A stretch of 64,000 nt of DNA, from NCBI GenBank assembly GCA_019418025.1, contig DYCR01000004.1, forward strand, positions 1 through 64,000, given 5' to 3'. The notes under the pieces are model-generated. The model searched no databases. It was not told the origin of the DNA and saw nothing but the letters and a program-made list of their open reading frames with translations. Source of the DNA: Clostridiales bacterium (GTDB taxonomy: Bacteria > Bacillota > Clostridia > Oscillospirales > Oscillospiraceae). Numbering within the stretch: position 1 is the first letter of the stretch; each line of letters starts with the position of its first letter. Positions 16,257 to 28,180 of the stretch are shown here, in pieces. The position numbers and the translations under genes are program-made.

Positions 16257-16553
16257 ATGGCACAATGCTGCCACGAAAAAACAACGCTCCGCAGTGACGA
16301 GCAGAAGAAAAAACTGGTCAATCGCTTATCCCGGCTGGAAGGCCAGATTCGGGGGATAAAGGGCATGATTGAAGAGGATGCCTACTGCACCGATATTCTG
16401 GTGCAGAGTGCCGCAGCAGGCGCTGCCATCAATGCCTTCAACCGAGAATTGCTGGACAGTCATATCAGGGGCTGCGTCGCCGACGACATCCGCAAGGGCA
16501 ACGACGATGTGATCGACGATCTGCTGAATACCCTGTACAAATTGATGAAATGA
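16257..16553 (+). CDS. csoR: copper-sensing repressor CsoR
   Basis: A 98-residue all-helical repressor. Copper ligands C44, H69 and C73 (in AYCTDIL and HIRGCV) match Cys36-His61-Cys65 of the Mycobacterium CsoR with a constant offset of eight, so this is the copper type rather than the nickel or formaldehyde type. The N-terminus adds an extra Cys-Cys-His. AAAGGAGG precedes the start. It should bind the palindrome in its own promoter and release it when Cu(I) binds, inducing the ATPase gene 19 bp downstream. Confidence 0.92.
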   Translation: MAQCCHEKTTLRSDEQKKKLVNRLSRLEGQIRGIKGMIEEDAYCTDILVQSAAAGAAINAFNRELLDSHIRGCVADDIRKGNDDVIDDLLNTLYKLMK

Positions 16554-16572
16554 TCCCTAGAAAGGAGTCGCT

Positions 16573-19077
16573 ATGAAACAATACGATATTACCGGCATGA
16601 GCTGTGCTGCCTGCTCAACCCGTGTCGAAAAAACCGTATCTGCCCTTCCCGGCGTGGAAAGCTGTTCTGTAAACCTGCTGACAAACTCGATGAGTGTCGA
16701 TGGTTCCACTTCCGAGCAGGAGATCATCGCCGCCGTGGAGCAGGCCGGATACGGCGCATCCTTAAAGGGTGCGGCAAAAACAGTCGATACCTCCGAGGAT
16801 GCACTCAAGGATCGGGAAACCCCCGCCCTCAAGCGCAGACTGGTATCCTCCATCGGATTTTTAGTGATCCTGATGTATTTCTCCATGGGCCACATGGTGG
16901 GTCTGCCGCTGCCCAAAGCCCTGATGGATAACCCCGTTGCGCTGGGTCTGATCCAGCTGCTGCTGACCGGCATGATCATGGTCATAAACCAGAAATTCTT
17001 CGTCAGCGGTTTCCGGGGTCTGATGCACCGGGCCCCCAACATGGACACTCTGGTGGCCTTGGGCTCCACCGCCGCATTTGCATACAGCACCGCTGCGCTG
17101 TTCTATATGAGCCACCTTCAGGCCATGGGAAACATGCACGAGGCCCACGCACTTGTCCATGAATTTTATTTTGAAGCCGCCGCTATGATCCTTGCCCTGA
17201 TCACCGTCGGCAAAATGCTGGAGGCACGCTCCAAAGGAAAAACCACCGATGCACTCAAGAGCCTCATGAAGCTGGCTCCCAAAACCGCCACCGTGATCAA
17301 AAACGGTCAGGAGGTGGAGGTGCCCATCGATCAGGTCCGCAAGGGTGACGTGTTCGTGGTCCGCCCCGGTGAAAATATCCCCGTGGACGGCATCGTCATC
17401 GAGGGCGAGGCTGCCGTTGACGAAAGCGCCCTTACCGGCGAAAGCATCCCCGTTGACAAAGCCATCGGCGACGGTGTTTCCGCCGCAACCACCAATCAGT
17501 CCGGCTTCCTCAAGTGCGAGGCCACCCGCGTAGGACAGGATACCACCCTGTCACAGATCATCCAAATGGTCAGCGACGCTGCCGCCACCAAGGCCCCCAT
17601 CGCAAAAATCGCAGATAAGGTTTCCGGCATTTTCGTCCCGACCGTTATTGCTATCTCCATTGTGACCATCGCCGTCTGGCTGCTGCTGGGCGAAAGCTTC
17701 GGCTTTGCTCTGGCCCGCGGTATTTCCGTTCTGGTCATCAGCTGTCCCTGCGCACTGGGTCTGGCTACTCCCGTTTCCATTATGGTCGGCAACGGCAGAG
17801 GCGCCAAAAACGGCATTTTGTTCAAGACCGCCGTTTCCTTGGAGGAAACCGGCAAAATCGAACCCGTAGTTCTGGATAAGACCGGAACCATCACCCGGGG
17901 CGAGCCTGCTGTCACCGACATGATCCCCGCCGAGGGCTTTACTGACGACGTGCTTCTTTCCATGGCCTATGCCTTGGAGCAGAACAGCGAGCATCCTCTG
18001 GCAAAGGCCGTTCTTGCCAAAGCACAGGAATCCGGCCTCTCCCCCCGCAGCGTGGAGCAGTTCCGTGTTCTGCCCGGAAACGGTCTGACCGCAATTCTGG
18101 AAGGCAAGACACTTCTTGGCGGCAGCCTGAGCTATATCTCCTCACAGGTAAGCGTCTCCCCCGATATGGAGCAGAAGGCCATCGATCTGGCTGAAAACGG
18201 AAAAACGCCTCTGCTGTTTGCCTGCGACGGCCGCCTGTGCGGCATCATCGGCGTGGCCGATATCATCCGTCAGGACAGCCCCGAGGCCATCCGTCAGCTT
18301 CAGAACATGGGCATTCGTGTTGTTATGTTAACAGGAGACAACCCCCGTACCGCAAATGCCATCGGCAAGCAGGCCGGCGTGGACGAGGTGATCGCCGGCG
18401 TCCTGCCGGACGGCAAGGAGGCCACCATCCGCCGCTTGCAGGAACGGGGCAAGGTCGCCATGGTCGGCGACGGCATCAACGATGCCCCTGCCCTTACCCG
18501 TGCTGATATGGGCATCGCCATCGGCGCAGGTGCCGACGTGGCCGTGGATGCCGCTGACATCGTTCTGATGAAGAGCCAGCTCAGCGACGTTCCCGCAGCC
18601 ATCCGGCTGAGCCGTGCGACCCTGCGCAATATCCATGAAAATCTGTTCTGGGCGTTTATCTACAACGTTATCGGCATTCCATTGGCAGCCGGTTTGTTTA
18701 TCCCGCTGCTGAATTGGCAGATGAACCCCATGTTCGGTGCCGCCGCCATGAGCCTGTCGAGCTTCTGCGTGGTATCCAACGCCCTCAGATTGAACCTTTT
18801 TGATCTTTATGATCCGAAAAGAGATAGAAAAATCCGTCACAAATCACACAAACAGGAGGAAATTGTTATGACAAAGACTATGCATATTCAGGGCATGATG
18901 TGTGCCCACTGCGAAGGCCGGGTAAAGAGCACCTTGGAGGCTATGGAGCAGGTTCAGTCCGCCGCCGTCAGCGCTGCCGAAGGCACCGCCGTGGTGACCC
19001 TGAACGCAGAACTTTCCAACGACGTGCTGAAGGAAGCCGTTGAGAAGCAGGGCTATCCCGTCACTTCCATCGACTGA
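16573..19077 (+). CDS. copA: copper-exporting P-type ATPase with C-terminal CopZ-like domain
   Basis: P1B-type ATPase that exports Cu(I). The 834-residue protein starts with an HMA domain (GMSCAAC, Cys11 and Cys14), then eight membrane segments with the channel motif CPC at about 390, the TGES loop at about 288, the phosphorylation motif DKTGT at about 435, the nucleotide-site SEHPLAKAV and GDGINDAP near 632. The unusual part is the end: from about residue 766 there is a second HMA domain (GMMCAHC) that looks like a complete CopZ chaperone joined in frame. An AGGAGG site and ATG lie at that junction, so the segment may also be made separately. Most CopA proteins carry HMA domains only at the N-terminus. 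It is co-transcribed with csoR. Confidence 0.93.
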   Translation: MKQYDITGMSCAACSTRVEKTVSALPGVESCSVNLLTNSMSVDGSTSEQEIIAAVEQAGYGASLKGAAKTVDTSEDALKDRETPALKRRLVSSIGFLVILMYFSMGHMVGLPLPKALMDNPVALGLIQLLLTGMIMVINQKFFVSGFRGLMHRAPNMDTLVALGSTAAFAYSTAALFYMSHLQAMGNMHEAHALVHEFYFEAAAMILALITVGKMLEARSKGKTTDALKSLMKLAPKTATVIKNGQEVEVPIDQVRKGDVFVVRPGENIPVDGIVIEGEAAVDESALTGESIPVDKAIGDGVSAATTNQSGFLKCEATRVGQDTTLSQIIQMVSDAAATKAPIAKIADKVSGIFVPTVIAISIVTIAVWLLLGESFGFALARGISVLVISCPCALGLATPVSIMVGNGRGAKNGILFKTAVSLEETGKIEPVVLDKTGTITRGEPAVTDMIPAEGFTDDVLLSMAYALEQNSEHPLAKAVLAKAQESGLSPRSVEQFRVLPGNGLTAILEGKTLLGGSLSYISSQVSVSPDMEQKAIDLAENGKTPLLFACDGRLCGIIGVADIIRQDSPEAIRQLQNMGIRVVMLTGDNPRTANAIGKQAGVDEVIAGVLPDGKEATIRRLQERGKVAMVGDGINDAPALTRADMGIAIGAGADVAVDAADIVLMKSQLSDVPAAIRLSRATLRNIHENLFWAFIYNVIGIPLAAGLFIPLLNWQMNPMFGAAAMSLSSFCVVSNALRLNLFDLYDPKRDRKIRHKSHKQEEIVMTKTMHIQGMMCAHCEGRVKSTLEAMEQVQSAAVSAAEGTAVVTLNAELSNDVLKEAVEKQGYPVTSID
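18868..19077 (+). CDS. copZ: probable internal in-frame copZ, copper chaperone (nested in copA)
   Basis: Reading from the internal ATG gives 69 residues, the normal length of free CopZ, with the Cu(I) motif MMCAHC at about 9-14 and a C-terminus [15 protein letters not shown] (18854-18859) stands 8 bp before the ATG, ideal spacing for independent initiation. The preceding codons (about 18826-18867) encode a lysine-rich hydrophilic stretch that reads like former intergenic DNA. I infer that copA and copZ were separate genes fused by loss of a stop codon, with copZ initiation retained. Whether the free form is made cannot be seen from sequence. Confidence 0.6.
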   Translation: MTKTMHIQGMMCAHCEGRVKSTLEAMEQVQSAAVSAAEGTAVVTLNAELSNDVLKEAVEKQGYPVTSID

Positions 19078-19089
19078 TCCGCAGCAAAA

Positions 19090-19337
19090 GAGGGAGCCCC
19101 GATGGGCCCCCTCAGTGTGTCAAACGGTCTGACCGAGTTTGCCGCTTTAGCGGCAAAAAAGATAAAATCATTTTCCCCGGGGGCGTGTACCTCGGGGAAA
19201 ATACTGCTCAGCCTGAGCGTGTGGAATTTACCCGTCAACGACGGGCAAATTATGCGCATGTCAGGCTGTAAAAATTGCCCGAAAGCCCTGAAAGGGTTTT
19301 CGGGTAGTCTCAGGGAGCCCCGATGGGGGCTCCCTTT
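19090..19337 (+). repeat. structured dispersed element, copy 2, between duplicated terminator hairpins
   Basis: The core matches 11731-11934 in the same orientation: the stems TTTGCCGCT/AGCGGCAAA, TTTTCCCCG/CGGGGAAAA, CAGCCTGA/TCAGGCTG, AATTTACCCGT/ACGGGCAAATT and CCCGAAAG.../...TTTCGGG are all present. Several pairs differ from copy 1 on both sides of the stem. It lies 12 bases after the copA stop. The flanks are two versions of one hairpin sharing AGGGAGCCCCGATGGG (19091-19106 and 19312-19327); the second is perfect and followed by TTT, so it should end the copA transcript. No coding potential. Confidence 0.85.
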
Positions 19338-19355
19338 CATAGGCTTATTCAAGCG

Positions 19356-19394
19356 CTGCGGCGCAGTCCCCTCTCGGGTCTGCGCCGCAGTTTT
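19356..19394. terminator. hairpin terminator between copA and the ABC permease gene
   Basis: CTGCGGCGCAG pairs with CTGCGCCGCAG (11 bp, 13-base loop) and is followed by TTTT on the plus strand. It could also stop minus-strand transcription from the permease gene. Confidence 0.7.
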
Positions 19395-19431
19395 GGGTTC
19401 CGGATTGTGACATTTCAGAGCTCAAGCCTTG

Positions 19432-21009
19432 TCAGCTCCGTATGCGAAATGTACTCGGTGCAAACCAGTAGACAAGGACACAGGCGATCACGGAATACAA
19501 TACGCAAAATACAATACAACCAATGCCGAATACCAAAACCGGCACCCTCATTTGCATCACGAACATACAAAGCATATACGTTGCGGACATGACCAGCTGA
19601 TACGTTCCGCTTTTCAACTCTGTTCCGGCATTGTAAGGCTGAAGCAAATAATACATGGTCAGGTAATGGATGGAGAAAAACACACTCATAGCCAGGATGG
19701 ATACAGAAACCACCCCATAATAAAGCGGATTCTCCACTCCGCCCGAAGCGTACAGGATCAATGATAACCCCGTACCGATCACCAATGCCGGTACCGCATT
19801 GATCTTCACAATTTCCCTCAGACGGATTTTGAACAGCCTCAGCACAAACTCTGGCTGCTTATAAAAGGAATAGGTCAGCAGGCTGTGATCGCAATTCATA
19901 AACAGGGCCTGTGTAAAACCGGTCCCCCGATTGATCGCGTACATGATAAAGGCAAAATACGGAAGTCCGTTTCGCGTCATTTCACGGATATGTGATTTGG
20001 ACTCCGGCGCAAACTGCATCACCAACAATAGAGCGATGACTCCCACAACACAGGCTGCTGCGATTTTTACGGTAGCCTTCCACAGGATCTTCTGATGACG
20101 CTTAATAAACAATTCATTCAGATATTCAAAACCCTTCCGATCACTGGTGATCGCCGTGTCTGCCGAGATGCTTTTTTCACTGGAGGTTTTGGCAATCTGC
20201 TTGATATCGATCTCGTCCATCTGATTTCGCATCTGGGACAGCAGCTCCTGATTGATCTGGCGATAGTGCCGGCAGGAAATGATCTTACGCACACTGATCG
20301 CCCCAAGAGGGATCAAAGCAAGCATCAGGATCATCGATACTGTTGACGGCAGAGCGATCCCGACAGCAGGCAGGCCATAGGCCAGAGCCAGTAAGCATCC
20401 AATGAAGAGCCAAAGCTTCTTGTCGATCTTATTTTCATTTCGGACAGAGCCGCTTTTTTCATAAACCCATAGCGAATATGCGGCCACAGACAGCTTCACG
20501 CCTGCGATGCAAAACGGCAGCAGGATGCACACCCAAAGGGAGATCCCTTGAGACAGGCCAAAAATCACCGTAAAGGGCAAAAAGCCAAGGATCACCTTCA
20601 AAATGGCATAGCCATAGTTGACCAAGGTGTATGCCTTTGCATCCATCCGCATTAAGATCATCGCGTAATATTTATCCTCGGTGGGATTGAATATACTGGT
20701 ATTCATATAAGCGCCGATGACAGAAAGGAACAGAAGCATATGCAAAAACAACCGATCTGACGGTACTGCTGTAAACAAAGCTCCGATACCGATGACCATT
20801 GTCATAAAATAGATCAGCTTTCCTGCAAAAATAGAAATGATCTCCCAAAGAACAGAAAGTACATTGGCAAGGATTTTAAGTTCACGCGCCTGATAAAGGC
20901 TTTGCGGCAAAATCTTTTTCAGCAGCGGAATCTGCTTGAGTGAATAGAGAATGCCATTGACCCGGTATGTATTTCTGAGAGAAAAAGAAAGGCACAGTGT
21001 TTTATACAT
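19432..21009 (-). CDS. ABC transporter permease, ABC-2-like, function unknown
   Basis: A 525-residue integral membrane protein with about twelve hydrophobic segments and a charged cytoplasmic loop around residues 255-310 (QMRNQMDEIDIKQIAKTSSE). It starts inside the end of the ATPase gene (8-bp overlap, GGGAGG before the ATG at 21009), so the two form one transporter. This large permease type, roughly two six-segment halves in one chain, occurs in uncharacterised exporters of Firmicutes. Substrate not identifiable; antimicrobial peptide or lipid export would be a guess only. Confidence 0.7.
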   Translation of the reverse strand: MYKTLCLSFSLRNTYRVNGILYSLKQIPLLKKILPQSLYQARELKILANVLSVLWEIISIFAGKLIYFMTMVIGIGALFTAVPSDRLFLHMLLFLSVIGAYMNTSIFNPTEDKYYAMILMRMDAKAYTLVNYGYAILKVILGFLPFTVIFGLSQGISLWVCILLPFCIAGVKLSVAAYSLWVYEKSGSVRNENKIDKKLWLFIGCLLALAYGLPAVGIALPSTVSMILMLALIPLGAISVRKIISCRHYRQINQELLSQMRNQMDEIDIKQIAKTSSEKSISADTAITSDRKGFEYLNELFIKRHQKILWKATVKIAAACVVGVIALLLVMQFAPESKSHIREMTRNGLPYFAFIMYAINRGTGFTQALFMNCDHSLLTYSFYKQPEFVLRLFKIRLREIVKINAVPALVIGTGLSLILYASGGVENPLYYGVVSVSILAMSVFFSIHYLTMYYLLQPYNAGTELKSGTYQLVMSATYMLCMFVMQMRVPVLVFGIGCIVFCVLYSVIACVLVYWFAPSTFRIRS

Positions 21010-21709
21010 GCGTTTCCTCCCGCAAGGCTTCAATGATCTTTTCTTTAAATTCACGGTCATTCAGGTTGGATTTCTCCACTACCTCCAGTTCCCCATGGCT
21101 GAGCAGCACGATCTCGTCGCACAGGTCAAGGGCAAGATCCATGATGTGGGTGGAAAAAATCGTGATCCTGCCATCCTTGAGTGACCGCAGCAGCTGCTTC
21201 ATTTCTTCTGCCGCCACCACATCAAGAGAAGTCAGCGGCTCATCCATCAGCAGGACATTGGGTTGGGCAATGATATTGACCAGCATCTGCATCTTGTTCT
21301 TCATACCATGGGAATAATCCTTCAGCAGCTTGTCCCGATCATCCCGATCGATGCTCATATCGTCAAAATATTCGTCCAGTGTTTTGGGATTGGGAATGGA
21401 TGCCTCATTGATATCCATAAAGAACTTTAAAAATTCACGTCCGGTAAGAAACTCCGGCACAGTGGGCGTAGACAGGACATATCCCATATCCTCTGCCCGG
21501 ACCTCCCTCTGGGCGCCAGCCTCCTCCAGAAAAAAACGGCCCTGATCTGCTTTGATGTCCCGATTCAGGCAGTTGAACAGCGTGGTCTTTCCGGCGCCGT
21601 TTCGTCCCAACAGACCATAGATCCTCCCCTCTTCAAAGGAAAAATTGATATCTCGCAGAACTTCCTTCTTCTCATATTTCTTGGACAGATGTTCAATCGT
21701 AAACTTCAT
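21002..21709 (-). CDS. ABC transporter ATP-binding protein
   Basis: A 235-residue ATPase partner of the permease encoded next. Walker A GRNGAGKTT at about 35-43, Walker B VLLMDEP and D-loop SLD are intact. The signature, normally LSGGQ, reads YSHGMKNK, the variant common in CcmA/EcsA-like exporter ATPases. Start at 21709 with GGGAG 6 bp upstream; a TTG at 21796 overlaps the promoter and is rejected. Confidence 0.85.
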   Translation of the reverse strand: MKFTIEHLSKKYEKKEVLRDINFSFEEGRIYGLLGRNGAGKTTLFNCLNRDIKADQGRFFLEEAGAQREVRAEDMGYVLSTPTVPEFLTGREFLKFFMDINEASIPNPKTLDEYFDDMSIDRDDRDKLLKDYSHGMKNKMQMLVNIIAQPNVLLMDEPLTSLDVVAAEEMKQLLRSLKDGRITIFSTHIMDLALDLCDEIVLLSHGELEVVEKSNLNDREFKEKIIEALREETHV

Positions 21710-21763
21710 CTTTTCTCCCTCTTTCGTTTCCGGAGTATTCTCTATCCTCGTTAGGATTTTCAT

Positions 21764-21792
21764 ATTATAATTTGTCGAAAAAATTTTTTCAA
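21764..21792 (-). promoter_or_regulatory. promoter of the ABC transporter operon
   Basis: Minus-strand TTGAAA (21787-21792) and TATAAT (21764-21769) with a 17-bp spacer made largely of A and T runs. Confidence 0.7.
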
Positions 21793-21862
21793 GCAAGCTT
21801 AATGCTTTTTAAGATAAAGCTGACACCCCCTCAAGGGCTTCCCAGGACAAACGTAAATCGGC

Positions 21863-21901
21863 AAAAAACAGCCGTGAGCGTGAACTCACGGCTGTTTTTT
21901 T
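21863..21901 (-). terminator. terminator of the GH2 gene
   Basis: ACAGCCGTGAG pairs with CTCACGGCTGT, with A and T runs on both sides, so it can act on both strands. It serves the minus-strand beta-galactosidase gene that ends at 21939. Confidence 0.88.
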
Positions 21902-21938
21902 GTTTCTGTCAAATCATACTGCCTTAGGCCCTGCACCC

Positions 21939-24914
<2,976 letters not shown>

Positions 24915-24918
24915 CTAT

Positions 24919-24948
24919 ATCATAATGCAAGGCTCATAGAAATTGCAA
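24919..24948 (-). promoter_or_regulatory. promoter of the GH2 gene at 21939-24791
   Basis: Minus-strand TTGCAA (24943-24948) and TATGAT (24919-24924), 18-bp spacer. The leader of about 120 bases has a GGATCGG/CCGATCC hairpin. The gap 24949-25087 shows nothing further. Confidence 0.5.
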
Positions 24949-25087
24949 TGTATTTTTTCTTTATTTTCTCATCAAGCCAGTGTTTTTTCCATACGAAACC
25001 GCCCCTTCTCTGCCCCAACCGGACCATAGCCTCCGGCAGGCTTCAGCCCCTGTCTCCGCCCCCGTCATTTTGCCATATTCCGGCGGG

Positions 25088-25167
25088 TCATCTTTGTGTA
25101 ATCCCACGATTCAAAATGGATTGACAAGCTTCGTGCTTTCGTATATCATGCCTATATGATAGGTCTA
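25088..25167 (+). promoter_or_regulatory. lyase promoter with GntR-type operator, shared with kduD
   Basis: TTGACA (25121-25126) and TATCAT (25144-25149), 17-bp spacer. Directly after the -10 is CTATATGATAGGTCTA (25152-25167), found with one or two changes at 51994-52009 and on the minus strand at 51037-51052. The whole 80 bp agree with 51930-52009 at about 63 positions by eye, including an upstream block CTTTGTGTAATCC. Confidence 0.8.
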
Positions 25168-25270
25168 CACCATCACCACAATCGGACCTGCTGCCATGGG
25201 GCGCAGCTTTTCAAGCCGTATCCGGCAGAATGCCTCCGGCGCTCGGTCCAATGGAACAGAGAGGTAAGCT

Positions 25271-27226
25271 ATGCAAAGACATTTCTGGTGTAAAAATCCC
25301 GACTGGACATGCAGTGAGATCTTTCGGCAATGGCCCGAGGAGATCGAGCATGCCATCGTATCTGCCGAGAACGTGCTGAAGGGCCGCTTTATTTTCAAGG
25401 ATCACTGGGAGCTTGAGCGCACCAACCAAGTTGTAGATTTCGGACCGAATGCAAAGGACATCCCGTGGGATCACGTCCCGGCTGATGACGTGGAGTGGAT
25501 GTATTCCTTTAACCGGCATACCTACTTTATGAATCTGGGCAAGGCATGGCTGCACACCCATGACGATCGCTATGCCCGCCGCTATGCCGAGCTGATCGAG
25601 GACTGGATCGATCGTGTCCCTCTGACGGAAGAAAGCAAGCAAACCACGTGGCGCAGTCTGGAAGCAGGACTGCGGTGCGAATACTGGCTTCGTGCCCTGC
25701 AAATGTTCCAAGGCAGCAGCGTCCTGACCGATGATCTGCGGAAAAAGATCGATGACTGCCTCCTGATCCACGGTGCATATCTGGTTGAGCAGAGCGGTGA
25801 TTTCCACAAATTCAGCAACTGGGGCGTATTGCAGGATCACGGTCTGTATCTGATGGGCGTCTGGTTTGATCGCCGGGATTGGCAGGATCTGGCCGCCCAG
25901 AGACTGGACAGTGAGCTCCATCGCCAAATCATGGCAGACGGCACCCACTGGGAGCAAAGCCCCATGTACCACTGCGAGGTTCTGCGCTGCGCCATGGATG
26001 CCGTGCTGATCGCCCGGCAGAACGGTCTGTCCCTCCCTCGCCGGCTTGAAGAAAATGTTCGCAAGATGTGCCGGGCGCTGCTGGCCATGATCACGCCGGA
26101 TGGCAGACTGATCTGTCAGGGCGATTCCGACGCCATTGACGCAAGGGACGTGCTGGCACTGGGCGCACTTGTTTTTGATGACCCTCAGCTGCGCAGCGCC
26201 TCCGGCGCATCAGCCTTCTCTGAAAACCTGTGGGATTTCGGAGAAGAAGCCTGCCGACTGGCCCAGATGGCTGCCAAGCCGGCCCCCTCCTCCATGGCCC
26301 TGCCGGACAGCGGCAATTTCCTGTTGCGTTCCGACTGCGGCTCTGATGCAGCCTACCTGCATTTTCACTGCGGCAGTGTGGGCGGCGGTCACGGTCACGC
26401 TGACCTGCTGCACATCGATGCAGGCATCGGCGGAGAAAGCGTACTGGTTGACTCCGGACGCTATACCTATGTAAACAATCCAACCCGTCACGCCCTGAAA
26501 AGCCCCAGAGCCCATAATACCACCACCGTCGACGGTCTGGACTTCACAAAATGTCGGGACACATGGAGCTGGGAACGGATCGCCGTGTCACTGAAGGGCG
26601 AGCACAGATTCTCAGAATGCGTCGATTTTGTCAGCGGTCACCATCTTGGCTACTTAAAGCAGGGTGTAGCCGTGGGCCGTGAAATCCTGTGGCTGAAGGA
26701 ATGGAAAACTGCCGTGATCTTCGACCAGTTCTTTGCCGATGACGAAACTGCCCACTGCTATGAGCAGTATTTCCATCTGGCGCAGGGACAGACCCGACTG
26801 AAGGACAATCGGCTGAGCTGGCAGGGAACGCATGCACAGGCCGACCTGATCTGTCTGGGGGATGTGGACTGCCGACTGGAAAAGGCCCCCTACTCTACAA
26901 CCTACAATCAGCTTTTGGACGGCAGTATGCTGACCGTCAGCCGCCGTCAATCCGGCTTCGGCTGGTTCGTGACCGTGGTGGATCTAGCCGCAAAAGAGCC
27001 GTTGAGCGCCCGTCTGCTCCCCCTTTCCTGCGGCGCAGGCCCCCTTGACGATCCCCGAGCCAAGGCAGTAGAGCTTTGCCGTGGTGAGAAAAGAGCCGTT
27101 GTGATGCACCGCAGCGGTGATGCCGTACCTCCTGCTGCATTGCTTCGGGCAGGGGGGTATGAAGGCTACGGACGTGCGATCCTGTTTGACGATGCCCACC
27201 CGGACGGACTCTGCCTTGCTTGGTAA
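25271..27226 (+). CDS. heparinase II/III-family polysaccharide lyase
   Basis: A 651-residue lyase-type protein. The N-terminal two thirds is an alpha/alpha toroid (with NRHTYFMNLGKAW, FHKFSNWGVLQDHG and HWEQSPMYH) and the C-terminal third a beta-sandwich starting near FHCGSVGGGHGHADLLH, the typical heparinase II/III-like region. Such enzymes split uronic-acid polymers (heparan sulfate, chondroitin, alginate and others) by beta-elimination, leaving an unsaturated uronate end, the substrate type of the GH88 enzyme at 52933. No signal peptide is visible, so it should act on imported oligosaccharides. AGAGAGG precedes the ATG. The exact PL family and substrate are not determinable by eye. Shared promoter sequence ties it to the kdu genes. 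Confidence 0.82.
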   Translation: MQRHFWCKNPDWTCSEIFRQWPEEIEHAIVSAENVLKGRFIFKDHWELERTNQVVDFGPNAKDIPWDHVPADDVEWMYSFNRHTYFMNLGKAWLHTHDDRYARRYAELIEDWIDRVPLTEESKQTTWRSLEAGLRCEYWLRALQMFQGSSVLTDDLRKKIDDCLLIHGAYLVEQSGDFHKFSNWGVLQDHGLYLMGVWFDRRDWQDLAAQRLDSELHRQIMADGTHWEQSPMYHCEVLRCAMDAVLIARQNGLSLPRRLEENVRKMCRALLAMITPDGRLICQGDSDAIDARDVLALGALVFDDPQLRSASGASAFSENLWDFGEEACRLAQMAAKPAPSSMALPDSGNFLLRSDCGSDAAYLHFHCGSVGGGHGHADLLHIDAGIGGESVLVDSGRYTYVNNPTRHALKSPRAHNTTTVDGLDFTKCRDTWSWERIAVSLKGEHRFSECVDFVSGHHLGYLKQGVAVGREILWLKEWKTAVIFDQFFADDETAHCYEQYFHLAQGQTRLKDNRLSWQGTHAQADLICLGDVDCRLEKAPYSTTYNQLLDGSMLTVSRRQSGFGWFVTVVDLAAKEPLSARLLPLSCGAGPLDDPRAKAVELCRGEKRAVVMHRSGDAVPPAALLRAGGYEGYGRAILFDDAHPDGLCLAW

Positions 27227-27345
27227 GGATCGAGCCGCCCCCATGATTCAATGTGATCCAACAGGGTATATTCTTTCCAAAATCAGATTTTTCTTTCCTC
27301 TTCACAATTCCGGCATCAGTCGACCCCCATCGGCTGATTCTTTAA

Positions 27346-27384
27346 GCAAAGATGGTACAGCTTACGCTGTACCATCTTTTGCAT
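27346..27384 (+). terminator. terminator of the lyase gene
   Basis: GCAAAGATGGTACAG pairs with CTGTACCATCTTTTGC, near-perfect, 120 bases past the stop. A few T follow within the 3' arm. Confidence 0.75.
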
Positions 27385-27468
27385 ACATGGGACTCATCTC
27401 CCCCTACCGATATCTCCCCTTGCGGCTTATGTCTGCCGCTAAAATGGCGAGCGTGCAGGCAGGACATC

Positions 27469-27516
27469 TTGAAAAAGCATCCGAGCTATGGTAGTATGAA
27501 GTTAGCAAAAACTAAC
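27469..27516 (+). promoter_or_regulatory. promoter with operator-like palindrome for the methyltransferase gene
   Basis: TTGAAA (27469-27474) and TAGTAT (27492-27497) with a 17-bp spacer. The inverted repeat GTTAGCAAAAACTAAC (27501-27516) covers the expected transcription start, as a repressor operator would. Confidence 0.55.
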
Positions 27517-27577
27517 CATTGTACCGATAAGCTGTCATATTCCGATTTTATGATCAAACGAACGTTGGAGGTGCCAT

Positions 27578-28066
27578 ATGTCAAAACGCACGCATTTACC
27601 GGTTTTCGGTGTCGGACCGCTCTGCGGTATATCCATGGCGGGATTCCTACTGGCAGGCATACTCCTGCATCATTTCGGCTGCTTGGACTCCGGAAAAGCA
27701 GAGGCCTTCCGTGTTCCCTTTCTCACCTTGGGCATTATTCTGATCCTGCTTGGTGTGTGGATCTGGGTGCAGGCCGTTCTGGTCACAAAGATCGATCAGG
27801 CGGTCGTCCGCAACTGCTTGGTCACCACCGGAATATACGCATGGGTCCGCAATCCCATCTACTCCGCCATTGCCATTGCACTGACCGGCATCGCACTTCT
27901 TGCCGCGAATTTCTGGCTGCTGCTTCTTCCTCCCATCTTCTGGCTGGACATCACGGTTCTGATGAAGCTGACGGAAGAAAAATGGCTGACCGAGCAATAC
28001 GGGCAGGCCTATCTTGATTATTGCAAGCGTGTTAATCGGTGCATCCCGTGGTTCCCGAAAAAATGA
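27578..28066 (+). CDS. isoprenylcysteine-methyltransferase-like membrane protein
   Basis: A 162-residue membrane protein with about four hydrophobic segments. The conserved C-terminal block GIYAWVRNPIYSAI followed by EEKWLTEQYG and YLDYCKRVNRCIPWF is the signature of the ICMT/PEMT family of SAM-dependent membrane methyltransferases. Bacterial members are mostly uncharacterised; some methylate lipids. GGAGG precedes the ATG. The gene stands alone behind a promoter with an operator-like palindrome, so it is probably induced by some ligand. Confidence 0.75.
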   Translation: MSKRTHLPVFGVGPLCGISMAGFLLAGILLHHFGCLDSGKAEAFRVPFLTLGIILILLGVWIWVQAVLVTKIDQAVVRNCLVTTGIYAWVRNPIYSAIAIALTGIALLAANFWLLLLPPIFWLDITVLMKLTEEKWLTEQYGQAYLDYCKRVNRCIPWFPKK

Positions 28067-28139
28067 CCCTGCCAAAAGACTCAGGCAGGTCAGGCTGAAA
28101 AAATCCCGAAAAACAGAATACGCGTCAGTAAAATCTGAA

Positions 28140-28168
28140 AGCAGGGGCGACATGTTCGCCCCTGCTTC
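28140..28168. terminator. bidirectional terminator, methyltransferase gene and LRR genes
   Basis: AGCAGGGGCGA pairs with TCGCCCCTGCT around a five-base loop, followed by TCTTCT. It lies between convergent transcripts. Confidence 0.75.
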
Positions 28169-28180
28169 TTCTATGGCATG

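Noticed and set aside
28096..28118. Possible third copy of the structured element: GTCAGGCTG followed by an A run and CCCGAAA.
   Set aside because: Only about 20 bases resemble the 3' part of the core; none of the other stems are present and the flanks do not fit. Chance or a very old remnant.
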